A DNA stretch of 64,000 nucleotides from CAYOZN01 sp964408455 (GTDB lineage Bacteria; Planctomycetota; Phycisphaerae; UBA1845; UTPLA1), in contig CAYOZN010000004.1 of the NCBI GenBank assembly GCA_964408455.1, forward strand, positions 1 to 64,000, given 5' to 3'. The position numbers and the translations under genes were made by a program. The notes under the pieces were generated by a model. That model saw only the letters and a program-made list of their open reading frames with translations, did not search any database and was not told where the DNA came from. How positions within the stretch are numbered: position 1 is the stretch's first letter; every line of letters begins with the position of its first letter. Positions 61,207 to 64,000 of the stretch are shown one piece after another.

Positions 61207-62112
61207 ATGCTGGGTCGAGCACGTGGTCTTGGTTCCAGGGCGTTCACGCTGATTGAACTGCTCGTGGTAATCGCCATCATCGCGCTGCTCATCTCGATCC
61301 TGCTGCCCTCGCTGACCCGCGCCCGCGAAAAAGGCCGCATCGCCTATTGCCTGTCCAATCTCCGCACCCTGTCCGCCGCCTCGCAGACCTATCTCACCGA
61401 TCAGGAAGGCACGCGGACGCCCTATTTACCCTGGTACATTTATCCCAAGATCGGGTCCTTTCCCGTCGACCTGTACACGCCGTGGATTTTCGGCGGCGTC
61501 AAGGCGCCGAACACCGATCCCGCATACGAGTCCGCCTACGACCCCGACGCCTCGGTCTATCCCGCCAACATTCGCCCCTTCAATCGCTTCGTCAATCCCG
61601 GCGGCTGGGGGAACGATCGCGAGGCGCCCATGTACAAGTGCCCCAGCGATCGCACCTTCAAAACGCCGATCATCGGCCAGGCGCCGCTCTTCGTGGAGGA
61701 GGAGTCGCGCAGCAGCTTCGAGGCCAACGGAAACAGCTATACGCTCAACGCCCGCTGGATGCAGGGCTATAAGTGGTACTCCAGCGGCAACTACGCGATC
61801 GACGAGATCTTCGGCGATGACCCCATGTGCCCGGCCAACCGGCTCAGCAAGCACCTCACCGGCGGCAAGGCCTCCCGCTTCGTCGTCATTCCGGAGCATG
61901 GCTTCTACAGCGCAACGTATCGCGCCGGGCCGACGCTCTCATCCTCACTGGCCATGCCGCAGCGATATGGCTGGCACAAGGAATTCTCGAAGTGGTCGAT
62001 GGGCTTTGCCGATGGTCACGCCGAGTACCGGTACTACGACACGCGCGTGGCCATTCACTCCACTGCGACGATCTGGCAGCCCGAATGGACGCCGCAGGAC
62101 GGACAGCCGTAA
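61207..62112 (+). CDS. Pseudopilin-type protein (type II secretion/type IV pilus-like)
   Basis: This 301-residue protein has the class III signal RAFTLIELLVVIAIIALLIS, with prepilin-peptidase cleavage expected before Phe in AFTLIE, followed by the hydrophobic helix and a conserved AREKGRIAYCLSNLRTLSAA segment. The body is Tyr- and Pro-rich with no catalytic motif. The C-terminal WSMGFADGHAEYRYYDTR resembles the DG-box of planctomycete pseudopilin-like proteins. AAAGGA precedes ATG 61207. Such proteins are abundant in planctomycetes; their roles are mostly unknown. Confidence 0.88.
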   Translation: MLGRARGLGSRAFTLIELLVVIAIIALLISILLPSLTRAREKGRIAYCLSNLRTLSAASQTYLTDQEGTRTPYLPWYIYPKIGSFPVDLYTPWIFGGVKAPNTDPAYESAYDPDASVYPANIRPFNRFVNPGGWGNDREAPMYKCPSDRTFKTPIIGQAPLFVEEESRSSFEANGNSYTLNARWMQGYKWYSSGNYAIDEIFGDDPMCPANRLSKHLTGGKASRFVVIPEHGFYSATYRAGPTLSSSLAMPQRYGWHKEFSKWSMGFADGHAEYRYYDTRVAIHSTATIWQPEWTPQDGQP

Positions 62113-62214
62113 GCGTTCCCCCGCCGGGTCATCAAACCCCGCCCGACTAACCCGCAGCGCCAGCGAGGGCGTCTCGCCGCTGCGCCTTACCAATAAGCCC
62201 AGTGATTCCTGCCG

Positions 62215-62742
62215 TCAGCCCGCCGCTGCCATCCCCATGGCCCTACGCCACGCGCTGATCTGCCCGAGATGCATCTGGACGTGTCCTCCCACGTAGAACC
62301 CCATCGCCGCGCCGATTGTCGGGAACAGCTCCTTCATCCGGCCCTCGGTGGGGTTCTCCTTCAGCAGGATCGCATCTTCCGCCGCGGCGAGCATCTCCAC
62401 CGCGATCTTGTAACCCTTGAAGAACTGGTCCGTCACCTGCTGCATCGGCGGATAGATCGTTCCCGTGGCGTCGTCGCGGCACTCGCAGCCCGCCTTAAAA
62501 AGGCCCTCCCACGACGGCGGCACGGCCACCTCTGCGACCGGCCGGCCAAGCAGCTCCAGCACCCGCGGCGGATAGAGCGACAGGTGCCCGAACACAAACG
62601 CCGGATGATTGGACTGAACGACGACGCCGCCGGGCGAAGCCAGCCGCGCGAACTGATCCGCGCGCACGTCCTTCAACAGCCGCTCGGCATAGCCCAGGGC
62701 TAGCTTGCCGGAGGCGGCGAGGATGGGACCGATGGTGTTCAT
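62215..62742 (-). CDS. DinB-superfamily-like protein
   Basis: This protein of 175 residues starts MNTIGPILAASGKLALGYAE at 62742. It has the four-helix-bundle pattern of the DinB/YfiT superfamily, with His at HPAFVFGHLSLYPP and the C-terminal GGHVQMHLGQISAWRRA, which would form the metal site. Members act as thiol transferases or have unknown roles. It is likely a single-gene unit. The family assignment is moderately firm. Confidence 0.75.
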   Translation of the reverse strand: MNTIGPILAASGKLALGYAERLLKDVRADQFARLASPGGVVVQSNHPAFVFGHLSLYPPRVLELLGRPVAEVAVPPSWEGLFKAGCECRDDATGTIYPPMQQVTDQFFKGYKIAVEMLAAAEDAILLKENPTEGRMKELFPTIGAAMGFYVGGHVQMHLGQISAWRRAMGMAAAG

Positions 62743-62829
62743 GATTTGATTCCGATTGCAGAGCCAAAAGTTTGACTGGACGACGAATGTAATTCTATTG
62801 ACCTGATGGGCGGCCGACAAACGGCGCGG

Positions 62830-63462
62830 CTACGGAGAACCTGGCTGCGTACTCGCATTCTCGCTTTGCAACCGATCGATCATCTCCCGCGCTTTTCTGG
62901 CGGATTCGGCCTCCTGCTCGGCCGGCGTGGGACAGCCGTTTGACTTTAAAAACAGGCTCAGGCGCTCCAGGCTGGATCGAGTGAGCGGCGCATCGCCTGA
63001 CCATTCACCATCGCGCCATCGGAGATGATCTGAGTGGTGAACGCTGATGCTCGCCAGCGCCACATCGCCACGGTAGATCGTGATCAGCAATTCTCCGAAG
63101 CACCGACACGACCAGCCCGGCATCATCGGACGAAAGCCCAATGTGTCCAGTAAGGCGTCCACCGTCTCCTCGCCCTGCAACTCGTACGTGGGCATATCGC
63201 CATGTTCGCCCGGTCTTCGAAATTTCTCCGGACGCGCGTTCGTGTCGATGACCATGCGATCGCCACCCTCACACGCACGACGAAGCCGTGCCAGCATCAG
63301 GCGCGGCGCGGCCATGACATACGCGAGGCATGCGACGAGCAACAGAAGGCATGCTGCCAGGATACGCCGTCGGCGATTTTTCCTTATGGCCGCCACTTGC
63401 TCAGCTCCTTCGCCGCCCCCGCTCGCGAGCCGGACACGGCCTGTCGCCTCCGAGCTTCCCAT
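62830..63462 (-). CDS. Hypothetical membrane-anchored protein
   Basis: This 210-residue protein has a basic N-terminus and one membrane helix (RILAACLLLLVACLAYVMAA). The soluble part includes YELQGEETVDALLDTLGF, CRCFGELLITIYRGD and HHSDHLRWRDGEWSGDAPLT. It resembles small proteins of unknown role that are membrane-anchored in Planctomycetota. It lies 46 bp upstream of nothing recognisable and 45 bp downstream of the phosphoglycerate mutase stop, on the same strand, so co-transcription is possible. Confidence 0.65.
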   Translation of the reverse strand: MGSSEATGRVRLASGGGEGAEQVAAIRKNRRRRILAACLLLLVACLAYVMAAPRLMLARLRRACEGGDRMVIDTNARPEKFRRPGEHGDMPTYELQGEETVDALLDTLGFRPMMPGWSCRCFGELLITIYRGDVALASISVHHSDHLRWRDGEWSGDAPLTRSSLERLSLFLKSNGCPTPAEQEAESARKAREMIDRLQSENASTQPGSP

Positions 63463-63507
63463 CGATCACGTGCAGCTACTCATCAATCCGTCCAATCTTG
63501 CTGACGG

Positions 63508-64000
63508 CTAAGCGTTGCCCTGGAGCAACGATACTCCTGTCATCTCCGCCGGCTTCTCCACGCCCGCCAGCCCCAACAGCGTCGGCGCAATGTCCGCCAG
63601 CCGGCCGCCTTCGCGCAGGGCGATGCCGTTCCCGCGGGCGGTCGCGCCGGTGGGCTTTCCCGTCACAAGGTCATACGTCCCCTTGAAGCGATCGTCGGCC
63701 ACGATCAGATCGACGTCATACGTCGTATGCGCCGTATGCGGCCCGCCGGTGGCGGGGTCGATCATCTGCTCGCAATTGCCGTGGTCCGCGGTCACGATGG
63801 CGGCACCGCCCTTCGCCAGCACCGCGTCCACCACGCGGCCGACGCATTCATCGACCACCTCCACCGCGCGAATCGCCGCCGGAATCACCCCGGTGTGGCC
63901 GACCATGTCGCCATTCGCATAGTTGAGTACGAACAGATCGTACCGGTCGCTCGCGATCCGCCGCAGCATCTCCTCCGTCACGCCGTACGCGCTCATCTCC
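63508..64000 (-). CDS. gpmI: 2,3-bisphosphoglycerate-independent phosphoglycerate mutase, 3' part
   Basis: The window holds only the C-terminal part of this enzyme, which is cut by the right edge. Metal-site segments are visible: NYANGDMVGHTG, then IVTADHGNCEQM and the HTAHTTYDVDLIV block, all characteristic of the alkaline-phosphatase-fold iPGM. It interconverts 3- and 2-phosphoglycerate in glycolysis. It should extend well beyond position 64000. Together with glycerate kinase at 25.5 kb it links glycerate use with lower glycolysis. Confidence 0.93.
   Translation of the reverse strand, partial: EMSAYGVTEEMLRRIASDRYDLFVLNYANGDMVGHTGVIPAAIRAVEVVDECVGRVVDAVLAKGGAAIVTADHGNCEQMIDPATGGPHTAHTTYDVDLIVADDRFKGTYDLVTGKPTGATARGNGIALREGGRLADIAPTLLGLAGVEKPAEMTGVSLLQGNA

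Noticed and set aside
1..64000. Search for tRNA, rRNA, CRISPR array, transposase and prophage genes
   Set aside because: No tRNA-like T-loop with matching acceptor, no rRNA segment, no regular short repeat array with spacers and no transposase or phage structural protein was recognised by eye; a dedicated scan could still find a weak one.

Overview
The window is GC-rich bacterial DNA, most likely from a member of the Planctomycetota (possibly a Phycisphaerae-type or metagenomic lineage). The evidence is: four secreted PQQ-like beta-propeller proteins, a pseudopilin-type protein with a FADGH region near its C-terminus, a giant secreted repeat protein ending in a dockerin-like double EF-hand, WG repeats, pentapeptide repeats, and many small secreted proteins of unknown role. 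No tRNA, rRNA, CRISPR array, transposase or phage gene was recognised.

Layout. 0-8.5 kb: a trehalose-phosphatase/GH15 fusion whose 3' flank carries a G-quadruplex-capable octamer repeat, an N-acetyl sugar amidotransferase, an iron-dependent alcohol dehydrogenase, a toxin-antitoxin pair with a frameshifted toxin, and an aldehyde dehydrogenase carrying two repeat-like insertions. 8.5-18.4 kb: an accessory stretch with a P-loop/pentapeptide protein, a manganese catalase, nucleotidyltransferases, a WG-repeat protein, an acyl-activating enzyme and two more broken small genes (a CPCC zinc-binding protein with an in-frame TGA, and a frameshifted nucleotidyltransferase). 18.4-29 kb: two overlapping beta-propeller genes, a PaaK-like ligase, a sarcosine-oxidase-type flavoprotein, a DUF2007-like zinc-ribbon protein, glycerate kinase, an HtrA protease and a phosphoesterase. 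29-43 kb: two MacB/FtsX-type ABC systems, the second apparently in an operon with a glycosyltransferase and a degenerate formylglycine-generating-enzyme-like protein. 43-53.5 kb: secreted proteins, a thioesterase, tandem paralogues, a sodium:solute symporter with its small DUF3311-type partner, then a flavin-dependent-halogenase-like gene overlapping a chorismate-lyase-like gene, and a HemN-like radical SAM enzyme. 53.5-64 kb: dTDP-glucose dehydratase, the 1780-residue repeat protein with a clear terminator, a zinc-ribbon protein, a pseudopilin, a DinB-like protein and the 3' part of phosphoglycerate mutase.

Most genes look like ordinary chromosomal genes in short operons. The most promising system is the two-gene unit at 50-52 kb: a chorismate-lyase-like enzyme translationally coupled to a flavoprotein with all the hallmark motifs of flavin-dependent halogenases, which suggests a halogenated hydroxybenzoate-type product. 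Other points of interest are the decaying toxin-antitoxin and nucleotidyltransferase genes between 6 and 18 kb, a dispersed GC-rich element found inside two unrelated coding sequences, and a shared C-terminal Cys/Arg tail on two unrelated secreted proteins. All calls rest on reading the sequence; no database search was run.
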